Shown piece by piece: positions 29,715 to 41,535 of a DNA stretch of 64,000 nt. The notes below the pieces were generated by a model. That model was not told the origin of the DNA. It did not search any database and was given only the letters and a program-made list of their open reading frames with translations. Within the stretch, counting starts at the first letter, position 1; each line of letters begins with the position of its first letter. A program made the translations under genes and the position numbers. Origin of the DNA: Agrostemma githago (taxonomy: Eukaryota > Streptophyta > Magnoliopsida > Caryophyllales > Caryophyllaceae); the NCBI GenBank assembly GCA_958450325.1, contig OY288256.1:42550953-42614952 (forward strand), in the 5' to 3' direction.

Positions 29715-31057
29715 ATGAGTGGTTTCCAACCGGGTATGAGCTACGATTTTCGAGCGAGCATGGGGTTTGATCTAAACTCCCCACACATGGAAGCCGATAT
29801 GAGCTACCCCTCTTCTTCTTTGAACCAAAGCTATGACATGACATCCCCCTACCATAATCAAGCTTCTTGGGGTAATCAAGACGGGTATGATCCTCAAGAA
29901 TATGGATATGGCTACCAACAAGTGAATGACTATCACTCCTACGATCATGGTGGCTATTACTCAAGCTATGAATGTGAAACCACCATGTTCGATCAAGATT
30001 CACCTTATGGAAGCCAATACCCCCAAAACCCACAATATTACCCTTCACCCCAACCCCAATATGAACCCCATGACCCACAATACTACCAATCACCCCAACC
30101 TTGCTACCAACAATATGATGCCCCACCCCTTGGGCATCATCAAGATTTTCAAGGAGCTTTACAAGACCTCAATGATCACCAATTGCCCGACATGGAGGTG
30201 TTTCAATCGCTTCTTCAATTGCAAAAGAGCAACCAAGAAATGGCCATTCAAATTCAAAAACAACAAGAGGAATTAATGGCCCAAATTCGAAGGGGAAACG
30301 AGGCGAGGAATGCTCATTTAAATGCATTATCGGTTCAAACCGTAATGTCTTTATCCCGAGCATCACATTTAGATGAAGGGTGCCCACTTGAGAGAGAGGA
30401 GCAACCTAACCATGAAGCCGCCGATGTAGTTCCCTTTGGAGGAGAGATTTGCTTTGAAGAACCTCAACCGTCTACCCAAAAAGAGACGGATGAGGATATG
30501 ACCCTTAGTGAAGGCAAGGTGAGGAATTGGAGGAGGATAGTGAGTTGGATGATTTGGTGGAGTTTGTGAGGATGTTGGGTGAAATTGATAGCCTCGAGTT
30601 GCCCATGTCCGAGAATGTGGATATGCATCAAGAGCCCCTAGCTAGTGAACCAAGCAATGACTTGGAAGAGATTGAAACCGCCGGTAGAAGTTTCGATCCT
30701 CTTCTCCAAGATGATGTGGGGCCGAGTGATGAAGATGGGGAACCACAACTTGAGGAAAGTGCGGGGGTGTGCAACGAGGAAATGGGGCCAAAGCCGCTTT
30801 TTGTGCCTCGTTTCTTGGAGATGAAGCTTGCTTGTGATTGGAGGCAATGCTTAGGGAGGAAGAGGTCGGTTAAGCTCGTAGGATGGATAGACCCCGGAGA
30901 TGACATGAATGATGATGATGGGTCTTGGGATTCCTACTTCTTGCCTCCACCTTGGAGGCCGTGGAGGTCGGCTAAGCTCGAGCGCTTCTTGGGCCTTCAC
31001 TATGATGTCGGTAGCGCGTTCGACTTGCTCCTCCATGCCCTTGAGGGCTACGGTTGA
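29715..31057 (+). pseudogene. Element E protein: Tyr/Gln/Pro-rich ORF with a frameshift
   Basis: Homologue of the F protein at 8946-10292, starting with the same MSGFQPGM. The N-terminal Tyr/Gln/Pro/Ser-rich segment, the Gln-rich coiled coil and the Trp-rich C-terminus (PPPWRPWRSAKLERFLG, ending HALEGYG) are all retained. Near 30516 this copy lacks four bases that F has (catt), so the first frame runs on to a stop at 30567-30569, while the true C-terminal frame is open to 31055-31057. The frame outside the lesion is open, suggesting selection in the recent past. Function unknown. Confidence 0.8.
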
Positions 31058-31384
31058 AGAAGAGTCCACCATCATCGGTTTGACGGAGTTCCTAAAGACC
31101 GTCATGTTGTATATTCCCTCTTCCTCTTCTTTAGAGTACTTGTGGTTGTATTTGTGATTTTTGTTTCTAGGACTCTTTTGTTTTGTGATATTCTTGTCAT
31201 TTGGATTTTTGATGAGCGATGTAAGGGAGTGAATTTGATGTGTATATGAGCTTTGTTTGATAGGTAAAGTGAAGATGATTCCTAGAGTGGAATGACTATA
31301 ATAGAGCTTGGATAGTATGCATGAGGATCGGGTTTTTGAAGCTTGGAGTGAGCTTTTGGGATTGTGGAAGGTCAAGAAGACCCA

Positions 31385-31570
31385 TCCCGACCGGGAAGAA
31401 GGCTTCCCGACCGGGAAGGGTGTGGAATCCAGACCGGGAAGGAGCCATCCCGATCGGGATGAGTGCACCAAAGTTCGAGCTCACTGGAGGTCCGTCCCGA
31501 CCGGGATGAGGGCGTCCCGACCGGGACGAGTGAGGCAACCCGACCGGGACCAACCATCCCGACCGGGATG
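31385..31570. repeat. Internal palindrome array of E
   Basis: About eight TCCCG-NN-CGGGA sites, mostly with AC centres (for example 31385-31396, 31404-31415, 31495-31506 and 31557-31568) and one with AT at 31448-31459. Same location relative to the ORF as the F internal array at 10608-10772. Confidence 0.88.
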
Positions 31571-31609
31571 GTCCTCTACTCCCCCTTTGTGTTTCTTCTT
31601 CGATAATTG

Positions 31610-31852
31610 AGTCCACCCAACCATTTTATACCCCCTCCCAACCTCCCTAGCTATCCTAGCCTTATCATATGCCTCATTTATTTCATTGACATGCCCTCAC
31701 TCCATTTCCTATCCACTTTACACCGACTCTCGCATCAAATCCCACCCCTTACCATTACTACCCCGACCGTGAGTTCTTCTTGAGTGTGAAGTGAGATGGC
31801 AACCGAGAAGACAAGCGACGAGCCTCTAATGATCATCGAGACGATGGAGCAA
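31610..31852 (+). promoter_or_regulatory. Internal promoter-like module of E with candidate 19-codon exon
   Basis: Following the internal array, a TATA-like site (ttttatacccccttcc style, about 31625) leads to an ATG at 31796. It opens a 57-nt frame (MATEKTSDEPLMIIETMEQ) ending exactly at a strong 5' splice site, CAA then GTGAGT (31852/31853). The layout is the same in F. No clear downstream exon was found, so this may be a remnant of a spliced secondary transcript. Confidence 0.45.
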
Positions 31853-34097
31853 GTGAGTTACTAACCGCTCGGTTTGGGTAACTATCCTTACTTTTCCGTC
31901 TTTTTATCGCTTGTATTCTCTTATTTGCCCCCTTCACCTTGAGTCATGGTATCGTAGTGGCCTTCGAGGCCGTAGTATGGTTGCTCCCGACTCCCGATGA
32001 CGTGATTACGTCGGGAGTCGATCGATTAATCCAATTGTACAAGATTTCACCCCTTTTTTAGTAGTTAGTCGGATTTGGACGGAATCCGGGCTAGGTGACT
32101 TGATTACACCTAGTCCTCCCCTCCCATTTCCTTTTATTTCTTTCTTTTTATTTTCTTCCCCCATCCATATCTTTTCTTGTCTCGGCCCATGGTGACTTGA
32201 CTACCCCCCGGCCGGACACCTTCTACCCTTTTCTCCACTTTTCTTTTTGATTTTTAGCTTTATTTTCGTAGTTTCTTTTCTTTTTCTTTTGTCTCTCCGC
32301 ACACTACGATTAAGCATATGAGGACATTGCTCGGTTTAAGTGTGGGGGAGCGATATTCTAGCATAGTTAGTTTTATTTTCTTAGTTTTTTCGAAAAAATC
32401 TTTGAAAACCCTAAAAATTTGAAATTTTTTCACAAAAATCAAAAAGATTTTCCTTTTGTGTCTTTTTCTTTTGTATCGTTGTGTCGTATATTTGTTTTGT
32501 ATTGTGTGTTTTGCCTCCCTTTTCCTTATAGGTTGCTTAATCACCGTTGTTTGGAAAGCTTTGAAGACATCCGGTAACATCTTCTAACCCTCTTTCCCTC
32601 TTTATTCCTTGTGATGTTTGGAGAAGGTTGTGTTGAGGTGTGCTCGGGTGGAGCTTGTACATACTTGTGGTGGACTTGGTGGCTTGTTTGGATGTTCTGG
32701 GTGGTGTTCGTGTTGTTTATGTGTTCGTTTTGTTTTGTTTTTTTTGTTTTGTTTTGTTGCTTTTGCTTCTTTTTCTTTCGTTCGTTTTCGTCGTGTCTTT
32801 GTTTTGTGTTATGTTGTGTGCCTTGTGCGTAAACCGTTTTCGAAAACCCGGTTTAGGGGCTAGTGTGTGAGTGTGTACTTTCCCTTCCTAGTTGTATAAA
32901 TCGAGTTTTGGACTTTAATCTAGTAGAATGACCCTAAATCAATGAGTTCGTTGGTCCTTTACCTTGAGTCCACCTAGCTTACTAGGGATTTACTATGGGA
33001 TTTGCACCTTTGACCATTATGACCACCCACGGTGTGAAAAGGCCTTGGTTACCGAGTCTCGTCCCTTAGGTGACCGTGTTTAGGATCGTTTGATTAGTCC
33101 AAGTTCTCCACTTTTTGTGGGTTTGAAAGGGAATGCGCAACCCCGACTCACCCATTCACCTACCTCCTACACATTCCACACAAATAAAATGCAATTTGTT
33201 GATTTCTCTCTTTCTCAATTGTCAAAGAAATGCCAAAAAGTCAAATCAAGCCAAAAGGGCAAAGAAAAGAAAAGAAAGAAAAAAATGAAAGAAAGAAAAG
33301 AAATGAAGAAAAAGAAAAGGCGTAAAAGGCAAAAAGAAAATAGAAAAGAAGAAAAAGAGTGGCATGGTAAAACAAAGCAAAAATGCAAAAGAAAAGAGAA
33401 AATGCCAAAAGAAAACCCGACTCACAAAAATAACCCCTACCTCTCAAAATAAGCCTTTTCCCGACTTTTGCCGTGTAGAGCCTACCAAAGGACCGAGTCC
33501 CGAGGAAGGATGATAGCGGCATTAGTCGGTCTTCCCTCATTTTGCATGTTTTCCACCTTTTTACTTGGACTAGTTAGGCGGTTTTGGACACGGGACGACC
33601 CTCTTGGCTCACGCTAAAGGGGGCGGGGTCTCACTTACCTACAGTGTCGACTAACACCGTGGTTCTTCACTTTTCCACTCCGCCGATCGTCCCGTAGTAC
33701 GTTTTTAGAAATTTAGGAGGACCTAGGTAAGTTACCAACGTTTTTGTTGCTTTATCGTCATACTATTAGGGTTTAGTCCACCTTGGTTTGTAGTGCTAGC
33801 TTGGGAACGTTGTCACTTACCTCGAGTCCTAAACCGGTGCTTCTTTCACTGCTTTTAGAGGGAAGCTGTATTTCTTTTGTTTTGGGTGCAACCGTCTAAG
33901 TGTTTGTTTGTGTGTTTGTTTGTTTGTGTGTTTCGTGTCCGGTTGCATCCGCGATTTTGTCGTAAGACCCGACTTGCCTTGCGGAGTACACTTGTCCTCT
34001 AAGTGTACTCGCGTGAGTTGAAAGGGCGTGGGTGCGCTAATACCCATTCGGCTAGTATAGTAGTTAGTATGTGCTTACTCGAGGACGAGTAAGGGTT
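31853..34097 (+). other. Non-coding 3' part of element E
   Basis: Matches F 11059-13293 block for block. It includes an internal polypurine-like site at 32338-32350, a T/G-rich stretch (32600-32830), an A/G-rich tract (about 33230-33420) and conserved blocks before the polypurine tract. No gene was seen. Confidence 0.6.
32318..32350 (+). promoter_or_regulatory. Internal polypurine-tract-like copy in E
   Basis: ATGAGGACATTGC then TTTAAGTGTGGGGGAG. The core AAGTGTGGGGGAG (32338-32350) equals the terminal tract at 34098-34110, 1.76 kb away. Confidence 0.7.
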
Positions 34098-34111
34098 AAG
34101 TGTGGGGGAGT
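34098..34111 (+). promoter_or_regulatory. Polypurine tract of element E
   Basis: AAGTGTGGGGGAGT adjoining the 3' LTR at 34112. Confidence 0.85.
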
Positions 34112-35719
34112 TGATAAGTGCAGTTTGTAGTGCCCTTTTTCACTATGTTTTGGTCCCATTTCCTTGTGGAATCGCTCCTTGGGAGCAATTTATGGGCTTC
34201 TTATGCTTCCTTTAGTTCATTTCAGGTTCCCGAGACCGATTTGAAAGAGTTGGAGCGATTCCGACTCTATACATACACATTTTGGAGCCAATGGAGTAAA
34301 GGAACGATGACTCGATGCCTTGGAATCGACCCCGAGACCTTGGGACCCAATCCCGAGCCTCCGAGACCCGATTCCGAGTCCCGAGAATCGGCGAGAAACC
34401 CATGAGAGGCAAGGAGGGACCAAAGAGCTCTTAAGGGAGGCCTACAAGACCCATCCCGTTCGGGATGGCCTCATCCCGTTCGGGATGGGGTGCGCTTTTG
34501 AGGAGGCCACTGTGAGCCCATCCCGGTCGGGACCAACCCGTCCCGATCGGGATGACAGGGCCGTCCCGGTCGGGATGATCCGTCCCGGTCGGGATGGGCT
34601 ACAGCTCACCCGCATTGTTTCCTTTCTTCTCCTTTCCACTTGTAACCCTATATATACCCCCCCTTGTATTAAGACAACATCATATGTTATATTCTTCACC
34701 TCTCCTTAAACCCTAGACTACTTTAGGTTAGATTAGATTAGATTAGTGTAGATTAGTCGGTAATTAGTAGTTAATCCTAGTTTAGTCTTGTATTAAGGGA
34801 ATTCTTCAAGATCCATTCAAGATTGACAACCTTGGGTGTTTGTTTTGGGTTTTCTTCATTAATGCAAGTTTTGTTCTTTCTTCTTCACTAGTATGGTATA
34901 ATCCTTTTCTCTTCTCTTAATCTTTGTTTAAGTTATTCAAGTTTCAATATTTAGTTCTTGATTATTGTTTATTGTTTTGTCTCTTATGATGTTTCCTCTT
35001 GTTAGTGTTAGTTTTAGTTTGATTATGTTAGAGTAGTGTTCTTGCTAGGGTTAGTAGGGTGATTAGGGTGTTGATTGGATGATTAAGGGTTTGCTGGAGA
35101 TGTTGGTGGAATATTTGGGTTTCCTCTTGGTTTGGTGCACATCACATGTTTATTGAATTGCTTGATTGACTAAGTAGTTGCGAATGCTTGTTTTTCTTGC
35201 CTTTCTCTTGTGGGTGATAGTTTGTTTGTGGATTCGGTTCCCTCACTAAGTTGCGAGAGCCCGGTGAGGACGACCCCTAGGTCGGTCTAAGTAGCGAGAG
35301 CCCGGATGCGACCTAGGCCACCATAGCGCGCTAGAACCCCGTTTGTCATGTGTGTCGCCGAGATGGGTTATAGGATGAACCTCTAGGTGGGTCTAAGTTG
35401 CGAGAGCCCGGACCAACCTAGATTACCTTACTACCTCCTTCGCTCTAGTTATCCCTCGACCATTCCGTTACCCCTTTGACCCCGACCTAATCCTAGCCCG
35501 TTTCTTGGTTTGTTCCCCTTAGTCATAGTTTAGTCTTCTTCCCCTCCTTATCATTCTAGTTTAGTTTAGTCCGTTGACTTAGTCTAGTAATCGGGTGACC
35601 TTAGTCTAGACGCATCTTACCGTCCCCGTGGATTCGACCCGACTTACCCTATCTACCCAGTTAGGATTAACCGGTTTTATTATTGATCGGTTGGGATTCG
35701 CGACAAATCCCTGCCATCA
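34112..35719 (+). repeat. 3' LTR of element E
   Basis: 1,608 bp. It has an additional palindrome unit near 34579 and a stretch of about 25 bp (near 35370) that is missing from the 5' LTR. Many of the differences are G-to-A or C-to-T in this copy. Confidence 0.93.
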
Positions 35720-35724
35720 CTCCC

Positions 35725-36894
35725 CCTATTACGCTCTTCAGTTCTTCCCACTACCTTGTTAATGGGATTGAAGATAGGAGGAAAAAAAGGACAGTTATGG
35801 AGGGCTTAAGCAGTTTAAATACAGCTTTAATTTTATGATCTGAATCATCTTTTCATTAACATATTCTATGCTTCATCTTCTTCCTTGTTCTCTCTGTAAT
35901 CAAAACACAATTAGTTTTTTATTTCGAAGCTTTCTGTAATCAACCTTCAGTAATTAATTCAAGCACTTTGGAATTATTTAGTATTATTATTTTCGGGTTT
36001 CTTCTTCTTCTTCTTTATTTCTGCAGTCTCTTAAATTGGGTAAATTTCTCTTCTTCCCTATCTCCCTCTTCCAGTAGTATTAGATTTTACGTTATTCTAT
36101 CTTTTTAATTTTATTAATTCCTGTTTCTTCCTTCTCCAGTAGTTTTGTAATTCAGTTACTTTTATAATTATTCCATCATTCTTCATCTTTCATATTCATC
36201 CTGTTATCATGACATATTCCATTTTTATTATCATTATTAGTATAATAATTGTTACTGTAATTATGAGTAGCTAAATTCTTTTTCACTAGAGTTATAGGTG
36301 ACATATAAATTAGTATTTGTATTCATGCATTAGATTAATAAATCGGCTTTTATGAACTTTATCGCTCTTGCAACGTCTCAATGACGAATAATTAATTATA
36401 GGCCTTAATTGATTGTTTGTATCTCGTAATCCCGACCTACGTAGCGAAAGCCCGGGAAAGGATAAGACCCGTTATAATCGATAGAATTCCCTAATACGTA
36501 GCGAGAGCCCGTTAGGTGACTGCTAGGGCGACTAGTGATCCGAGAGGACCGTGTCTATACCCTTTAGTTCGTATTAGTCATTTGTTTGATTATTGTATTT
36601 GTGCTTATTTTGATTTATAACGATCCTGTAACTCTGGTGTCTTTCTTCCATTAATTTTCATACTAGTTTACTGTTTTAATTTTAGTTTTATATTTTAGCA
36701 TCATAGTTTATTGTTTGCTGTAGCCTGTTAGTCTAAACAATTCAACTAAATCGCACTTTGTGAATTGGACCTTTTAATCGACCGACTTATAAATTCAATT
36801 TGCCTCCCTGTGGAATCGACCCTATTTATCACTATCTATCAGTTAGTTGTATTTAGGATTATTTTGATATCGGTAACGCGACTAGACCGTGTCA
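35725..36894 (+). repeat. 5' LTR of element D, second segment
   Basis: It resumes after the E target-site duplication and ends GACCGTGTCA at 36894. It matches the 3' LTR from about 47253 to 48437. It contains two copies of GTAGCGARAGCCCG (about 36441 and 36492) and ccctgtggaatcgaccc at 36806-36822, 72 bp before the LTR end. Confidence 0.92.
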
Positions 36895-36898
36895 ATTT

Positions 36899-36916
36899 TG
36901 GCGCCGTTGCCGGGGA
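36899..36916 (+). promoter_or_regulatory. Primer-binding site, tRNA-Asp type (element D)
   Basis: TGGCGCCGTTGCCGGGGA, four bases after the LTR end. It is typical of Athila elements and identical to E and F. Confidence 0.92.
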
Positions 36917-36939
36917 GGCGACGCAATTTTATTTGTTAG

Positions 36940-38256
36940 TTGATTATTTTGTCTTTCGTCTTAGGGAACGGCAGTTCCTTAAGACCGATCTCATTGTTTA
37001 CTTGTAGCTGTTTATATGCCCAGGTCTTCTCGTTGCAGCTCCATCTTTTTGATCCCGAGCCAGAACGTACTCTGCGACGACAGCTACGGTTCTTTAGAGA
37101 AAGTAGTCAGGCTGAATCTATCGAAGAGCTTGATAGTCTTTACGAGGACCTTCAATCCGACTTAGAGAGTGTCAACAACGAAGTCCCGCCTCCCGAGGAA
37201 ACTATTATCACTATTCCTGATATTCCTCCAATGGCGGAAAAATTATCTGATCATTCTAGGCCCAATGCTGACGTGCTACCCACTCTCTCTACTCCAACGG
37301 TAGCAGCGGTGAATTTTGAGATTAAGACAGCTTTCGTCAGCTTGATCGAACGGAGTACGTTCGGTGGTACTCCCGGTGAAGATGCCTATAACCATATAAG
37401 GAAATTCCTTGCTTATTGTTCCACAATTAAGCAGTATGGGGTAACACAAGACCAGATTAGGGAAATGATGTTCCCTTTTTCATTAACGGGCAAGGCCGAA
37501 AGATGGATCAACAACTTAAACAGGGTGGCCGAGGGGATTGCCGATTGGAACACCTTAGCTCTCGCATTTTATCGGAAGTATTTTCCACCTGAGCGTACCG
37601 CAATGCTACGAAGCCAAATTACTAGCTTCCGGATGCGCTCAGACGAGACTTTATATGAAGCATGGGAGCGATATAAGGAGCTTCAACAAGAATGCCCCCA
37701 CCACGGGCTCGATACTTGTTTCCTGGCTATTACATTCTACAACGGATGTACCTCCGAAGCTCGTCGTATATTGGATGCCGCCAACAATGGCCGATTCGAT
37801 GACATCAATGTCAATATTGCTTTACAGACAATCGAATCTATGGCTATCCATGACAGCCAATATAGTCAGCCCCGCCAATATCATCCTAAAGGGAAAGAAG
37901 CCGCCGATGAGTCAATTGCCGTGCTATCATCTCAAATAGCTAGCCTCACCGCGAAGATCGAGGATCTCCGAAGTCCTAGCAGCTCACAACTCCGGCCCGT
38001 TCATGCCATGCAGCAGCAACTAGGTCCCGTATGCCATACTTGTGGCTCTCCAGATCACGTCGATTGTATGAGTACGATGGAGTCAGTGAATGCATTTGGC
38101 TCTTACAAAGGCAACCCGTTCTCCAACCACTATAATGAGGCTACCCGACAACATCCGTATTTATCTTACCGGAGCCTGAACGTGTTGAATCCAATCACAC
38201 CACCACCACCGAAACCACAACCTTATGTTCCTCCTCCGAAGAATTCATTCCAGTAG
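36940..38256 (+). pseudogene. Athila gag of element D
   Basis: Retrotransposon gag core with AFVSLIERSTFGG, AYNHIRKFLAYCSTI, PFSLTGKAERWINNL and FPPERTAMLRSQI, followed by a putative zinc knuckle (CHTCGSPDHVDC). It would assemble the virus-like particle. A more natural start is the ATG at 37016 (MPRSSR), which is in another frame, so a one-base shift near 37035 probably separates the true start from the main frame. A TAG at 38254-38256 closes the frame, but the same frame continues open beyond it, so this stop is likely a mutation (CAG to TAG) within gag-pol. Confidence 0.85.
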
Positions 38257-39804
38257 CAGGGTAATCATTCCTTCAATCAAGCCGGTTTTCAAAAACCGGC
38301 TCAGCAGAACCAGGCTTCTCCTCAACATCAGCAGTTTCTCGAGATGGCCGAAATAAGAAACATGATGATGAATCTTATGACGACCGTCCAGAAGAGTGAT
38401 CAGAATCATGCCACCGCTATTAAGATGCCCGAGAAATAGGTTGCTCAATTAGCATCGTCTCAAGCTCAGAGGCAGCCGGGTACTCTTCCGTCCCATCCAC
38501 AGCAGCCTCACGACACCGCCAATGCCATTTCGTTACGAAGTGGTACTAGTTACGAGGGTCCTAAGATGCCATCTGACGAACTGGTTGAGATTGAGGATGT
38601 GACGGAAGTTAAGATAGTTCACAAAGTGGTTGAGTCTACCGAATTAGTCCAGACTGGTAATGCCAGTCTACAGACTGGCAAGAAAGAGCAAGAAAAGGCT
38701 ACTGGGTCTGGGCACGTCTGTCTACAGACTGGGGGAGAAGCCCAGAATACTAATGCCAGTCTACAGACTAGCCAAGAGCAAGGAACAACAAGTCTACAGA
38801 CTGGTACGAAGAGGAATGCTGGTCTACAGACTGAGCAGTCCAGTCTACAGACTAACCATGCCAGTCTGCAGACCCAACTTTCAACCGAAAAAAATCCAGT
38901 ACACTCCACAGGCTCAGGTTCGGCTATCAGCAAGCAGGCCCCAGTTCAGATTAAGCTTCCGTTCCCGGGTCGATTATGTAACACAAAGACGGAACAACAA
39001 TTTTGGAGGTTTATGGAGGTAGTGAAGAATCTTCAAGTTACGGTTCCGTTCACCGTGCTCATCACTCAGGTACCTTCTTATGCTAAATTTATGAAAGATA
39101 TTTTGAGTCGTAAGAAAAGTATTAGTGAAACCGAGACCATAGCTTTTACTACGGAGTGCAGTGCACTCCTACAGAAGAAATCTCCTCCTAAACTAAAAGA
39201 CCCGGGAAGCTTTTCTATTCCCTGCACCATAGGCACCGTGACCATAGATAAAGCATTATGCGACTTAGGTGCCAGTGTCAGTGTCATCCCTTATTCAGTT
39301 TGCGAGAAACTGAATATGGGCGACCTCAAAGTCACTAACGTGACTCTTCAGATGGCTGACCGATCGGTCAAACAGCCCTTAGGGATACTAGAGGACGTGC
39401 CAGTTAGGATAGGTAAATTTTTTATACCCGTCTATTTTATTGTGCTTGATATGGCTGAAGACGTCCAAATCCCGATTATCTTAGGACGACCGTTCCTACA
39501 CACTGCGGGGGCGGTAATAGATGTCAAGCAAGGTCGTTTGACATTAGAGGTAGGGGATGACAGGGTCACATTTAACCTTGCCCAGACCATGGCTAAGCCT
39601 ATGATAGAGGACACATGCTATGCTATTGATATAATTGAAGAGTCAGTGTCAGATTTTTTATCGGGTCCCCTGTTAAGGGACCCGTTTGAGGCTTTGATGT
39701 GTTTAGAAGCATGTGCAGAGGAAGCAGGAAGGAACGAGGCTATCGTTGATATGTTAGCAGCAGCATTGGAAGAGCGTGAACTAACCGAGACGGAAAGTGA
39801 GTAG
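38257..39804 (+). pseudogene. Athila gag C-terminus, linker and protease of element D
   Basis: This continues the gag frame after the TAG at 38254. A second TAG lies at 38437-38439, in EK-stop-VAQLAS where Athila proteins usually have Gln. Next comes a linker packed with SLQT repeats encoded by AGTCT-NN-AGACT palindromes (38665-38874). The aspartic protease follows with the DLGAS active site (39262-39276) and the ILGRPFL flap region. A TAG at 39802-39804 interrupts the frame again before RT. The role by family is to process the Gag-Pol polyprotein. Confidence 0.82.
38665..38874. repeat. AGTCT-NN-AGACT palindromes inside coding sequence of D
   Basis: Seven full or near-full sites lie at 38665, 38719, 38758, 38791, 38821, 38842 and 38863. 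They are translated in one frame as repeated SLQT (for example NASLQTG, TSLQTG, SSLQTN). The nucleotide motif is the one found in the LTR of the same element. Confidence 0.92.
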
Positions 39805-41535
39805 GTCCACAATTTGGTAAATACCTCATATGCTGTCGAGGTATCGAAACCTGCACTTAAACCTCTCCCTCCTAATCTCAAGTATGCATTTTTTGATGAT
39901 ACCGAAAGGTATCCAGTCATAGTTAATTCCACTCTTACCAACGACCAATTATCTGCTTTATTGGTCGTGCTGAAAAAGAACTAGAAGGCCTTAGGCTATA
40001 CCCTTGATGACCTGAAAGGTCTTAGTCCGGATTTCTGTATGCACCGGATTAACCTTGAGGAAGGTCATAGACCACGCATTCAGGGTCAACGTAGGTTGAA
40101 CCCGAACATGCAGGAAGTAGTTAAGAAGGAGGTCATAAAACTCCTAGACGCCGGCAAAATCTATCCCATTTCCGATTCTAAATGGGTTAGTCCAGTTCAG
40201 GTGGTCCCTAAGAAAGGAGGGACCACGGTCGTAAAAAATGAAAAAAATGAACTGATACCCACTAGAATAGTCACGGGCTGGCGCATGTGCATCGATTACA
40301 GGAAACTGAACACAGTTACCAGTAAAGACCACTTCCCCCTCCCATTCATCGATCAAATGCTAGAACGTCTAGCATCCCGTAAATTTTTCTGCTTTCTAGA
40401 TGGTTATTCCGGGTTCTTTCAGATACCCATTCATCCTGACGATCCGGAAAAGACCACCTTTACATGTCCGTATGGCACTTTCGCATATCGCAGGATGCCA
40501 TTCGGGCTATGTAATGCCCCCGCTACATTTCAGAGATGTATGATGGGCATTTTTTCAGAATATATAGAGTCAATCATGGAAGTCTTCATGGATGACTTTA
40601 GTGTTTACGGGTCTGATTATTCCGATTGCCTCACTAACTTGGATAAGATTTTGCAGAGATGTATAGAGGTCAATCTGGTTTTGAATTGGGAAAAGTGCCA
40701 TTTCATGGTCACCCAGGGAGTTGTTCTCGGTCACATTATTTCTGATAAAGGCATCGAGGTTGACAAGGCGAAAGTGTATGTGATTAAGCAATTACCGCCC
40801 CCTGTCAATGTCAAGGGAATTAGAAGTTTCCTTGGTCACGCCGGATTTTATCGCCGGTTTATCAAGGAGTTTTCTAAAATTGAAAAACCACTTACACACC
40901 TTCTCCTTAAAGAAGCGCCTTTTCAGTTTAGTGATGATTGTCTTGATGCATTTAACAGGTTGAAGACAGCGCTGATCACAGCACCGATCATTCAGGCCCC
41001 GGATTGGGACATCCCGTTCGAGATTATGTGCGATTCCAGTGATTATGCTGTCGGTGCAGTATTAGAGCAAAGAAAAGACAAGAAGCTGAGTGCCATCTAC
41101 TATGCTAGTAGAACGCTCGATGAGGCCCAGATGAAGTATGCCACGACCGAGAAGGAGCTTCTAGCGGTGGTTTTTGCGCTAGAAAAATTCAGAACTTATC
41201 TGCTCGGGTCCAAGGTTATTATCTTCACCGATCATGCCGCACTGAAATATCTGTTAGCCAAGAGTGACTTAGCCAAACCCCGACTCCTCCGATGGATACT
41301 CCTACTCCAGGAGTTCGATTTAGATATACGGGACAAGAAAGGAGCTGAGAATGTAGTAGCCGATCATCTATCCCGGCTACAGGTCGTAGATGAAGGGAAT
41401 ACTCTCCCTATCGATGACTCCTTTCCTGACGATTCCCTTATGGCGATTTCTACTACAGAAAATCCTTGGTTTGCCGATTACGCCAATTATTTAGTTGGCA
41501 ATATTCTACCACCAGATTTCTCGTATCAGCAGAGA
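39805..41535 (+). pseudogene. Athila reverse transcriptase and RNase H of element D
   Basis: Same frame as gag. A TAG at 39982-39984 lies before the RT. RT motifs include WRMCIDYRKLN, FFCFLDGYSGFFQI, YRRMPFGLCNAPATFQ and the catalytic FMDD (40585-40596). The RNase H follows (IMCDSSDYAVGAVLEQ, YATTEKELLAVVFALEKF, FTDHAALKYLL) with catalytic residues in place. Near 41530 the frame shifts by one base: the integrase reading continues in another frame while the original frame runs out at 41670. Confidence 0.88.

Larger units (their letters stand above)
27889..35719 (+). mobile_element. Element E: non-autonomous Athila-like element, sister of F
   Basis: LTRs lie at 27889-29454 and 34112-35719, from TGATAAGTGCAG to CTGCCATCA. 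The TSD ctccc is at 27884-27888 and 35720-35724. The tRNA-Asp primer-binding site, polypurine tract, position of the single ORF, internal palindrome array and 3' conserved blocks match F throughout. LTR differences by eye are about 18 substitutions, one 18-bp palindrome-unit indel and one indel of about 25 bp. No pol genes are present. Confidence 0.95.

Noticed and set aside
38254..39984. Programmed TAG readthrough in the gag-pol of D
   Set aside because: Four TAG codons lie in one frame, but there are also TAA, TGA and a frameshift downstream. The stops are scattered and not at one gag/pol junction. Mutational decay explains them better.
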